DNA from: Bacteroidales bacterium
GTDB lineage: Bacteria > Bacteroidota > Bacteroidia > Bacteroidales > UBA932
Direction: 5' to 3'
Assembly: GCA_017561665.1 (NCBI GenBank)
Contig: JAFZBQ010000060.1
Location: 62,001-126,000 of the forward strand
Length of the DNA stretch: 64,000 bases
Made by a program: the position numbers and the translations under genes. Positions 63,773-64,000 of this stretch are shown here, one piece after another. The notes beneath the pieces were generated by a model. It ran no database searches, had not been told where the DNA came from, and saw only the letters and a list, made by a program, of their open reading frames with translations. Within the stretch, counting starts at the first letter, position 1; the number at the start of each line of letters is the position of its first letter.

Positions 63773-64000
63773 TGCAGTCGTTTGAAACTTGAGGCGCGGC
63801 TGATATCGGGTATTACGTTCAGCGACTCGCTGTCGCTGCGGTATTGGCAGCTGCTGGCACCCTTGAGCTCTACATCAAGACTTTCCCTTACAAATATGGT
63901 GGATTTTGAGGCACCGTTGCATCTGATTATCGCGTCGGATGTCTTGAGTTCCATCGCATCCAGGAAGGATGATCCCTTGCACTGGCATTCAAGGTAGTCG
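63769..64000 (-). CDS. DUF2807 (head GIN) adhesin-like protein, C-terminal part
   Basis: The minus-strand frame ending at 63769 stays open to the right window edge, so only the last 76 codons are present. The repeat pattern CKGSSFLDAMELKTSDAIIRCN, then GASKSTIFVRESLDVELKGAS, matches the GIN-type beta-solenoid of DUF2807 (putative autotransporter adhesin head). A Met at 63954 is internal, not a start. It overlaps the methyltransferase stop by four bases. Confidence 0.65.
   Translation of the reverse strand, partial: DYLECQCKGSSFLDAMELKTSDAIIRCNGASKSTIFVRESLDVELKGASSCQYRSDSESLNVIPDISRASSFKRLH

Overview
The window reads as a chromosomal segment of a Bacteroidetes bacterium, most likely an uncultured gut or rumen Bacteroidales of moderately high GC. 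The evidence is the repeated TAnnTTTG (-7) promoter element, weak or absent Shine-Dalgarno sequences, Bacteroidetes-typical families (DUF4252, DUF4890, DUF4301, DUF3467 next to RNase Y, OMP_b-brl_3-type barrel, GH78/GH28 lipoproteins) and the dehydrogenase route to meso-diaminopimelate. I cannot name a genus. No rRNA, tRNA, CRISPR array, integrase or transposase was seen.

Layout. 1-6 kb: start of a CstA-type transporter (runs off the left edge, minus strand), then two tandem GH78 alpha-L-rhamnosidase lipoproteins. 6-9.5 kb: DUF4252 and DJ-1 genes, a DUF1846 protein, an M28 peptidase. 9.6-16.5 kb: a tight uvrB-rel-uvrA operon whose Rel protein has an altered hydrolase site. 16.6-21.6 kb: the branched-chain amino acid operon ilvD-ilvB-ilvN-ilvC on the minus strand, preceded by an unannotated 24-residue Leu/Val-rich leader peptide and an attenuator; leuA diverges from it. 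23.3-27.7 kb: nucleoside phosphorylase, AGCS symporter, two secreted proteins. 27.7-31.5 kb: lysC-dapB-dapA-ddh for diaminopimelate and lysine. 31.6-36.5 kb: an isomerase-like lipoprotein with a cysteine-rich tail, gdhA, a Ca/Na antiporter-like protein and a DUF819 membrane protein. 36.6-42.7 kb: an outer-membrane beta-barrel and a 988-residue protein with two receiver-like domains fused to a PPDK-type ATP-grasp. 42.7-46.4 kb: coiled-coil protein, zapA, a probable 6S-like RNA, rny, DUF3467, a CDF transporter. 46.4-50.9 kb: DUF4301, HAD phosphatase, DUF2207 and a small lipoprotein. 50.9-53.3 kb: a small accessory segment with a HigBA-type toxin-antitoxin pair, structured non-coding DNA and a likely remnant of a GH28 gene end. 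53.3-56.7 kb: YccF protein, then a GH28 polygalacturonase and a beta-helix (GH110-like) lipoprotein. 56.7-64 kb: maf, valS, tatA, tatC, an ABC-F ATPase carrying an in-frame palindromic repeat insertion, an RlmB-type methyltransferase, and the end of a DUF2807 adhesin-like gene running off the right edge.

How the genes fit together. Most of the window is core metabolism and housekeeping (BCAA and DAP synthesis, ammonium assimilation through GdhA, nucleotide excision repair, stringent response, division, RNA decay, Tat export). The accessory layer is plant-polysaccharide degradation (two GH78, one GH28, one beta-helix enzyme), consistent with pectin or rhamnogalacturonan side-chain use, although no SusC/SusD pair is present in the window. 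The most notable signals are the ilv leader-peptide attenuator, the repeat element read through in the ABC-F gene, the cysteine-rich tail, the receiver/ATP-grasp fusion and the Rel protein with a changed HD site.
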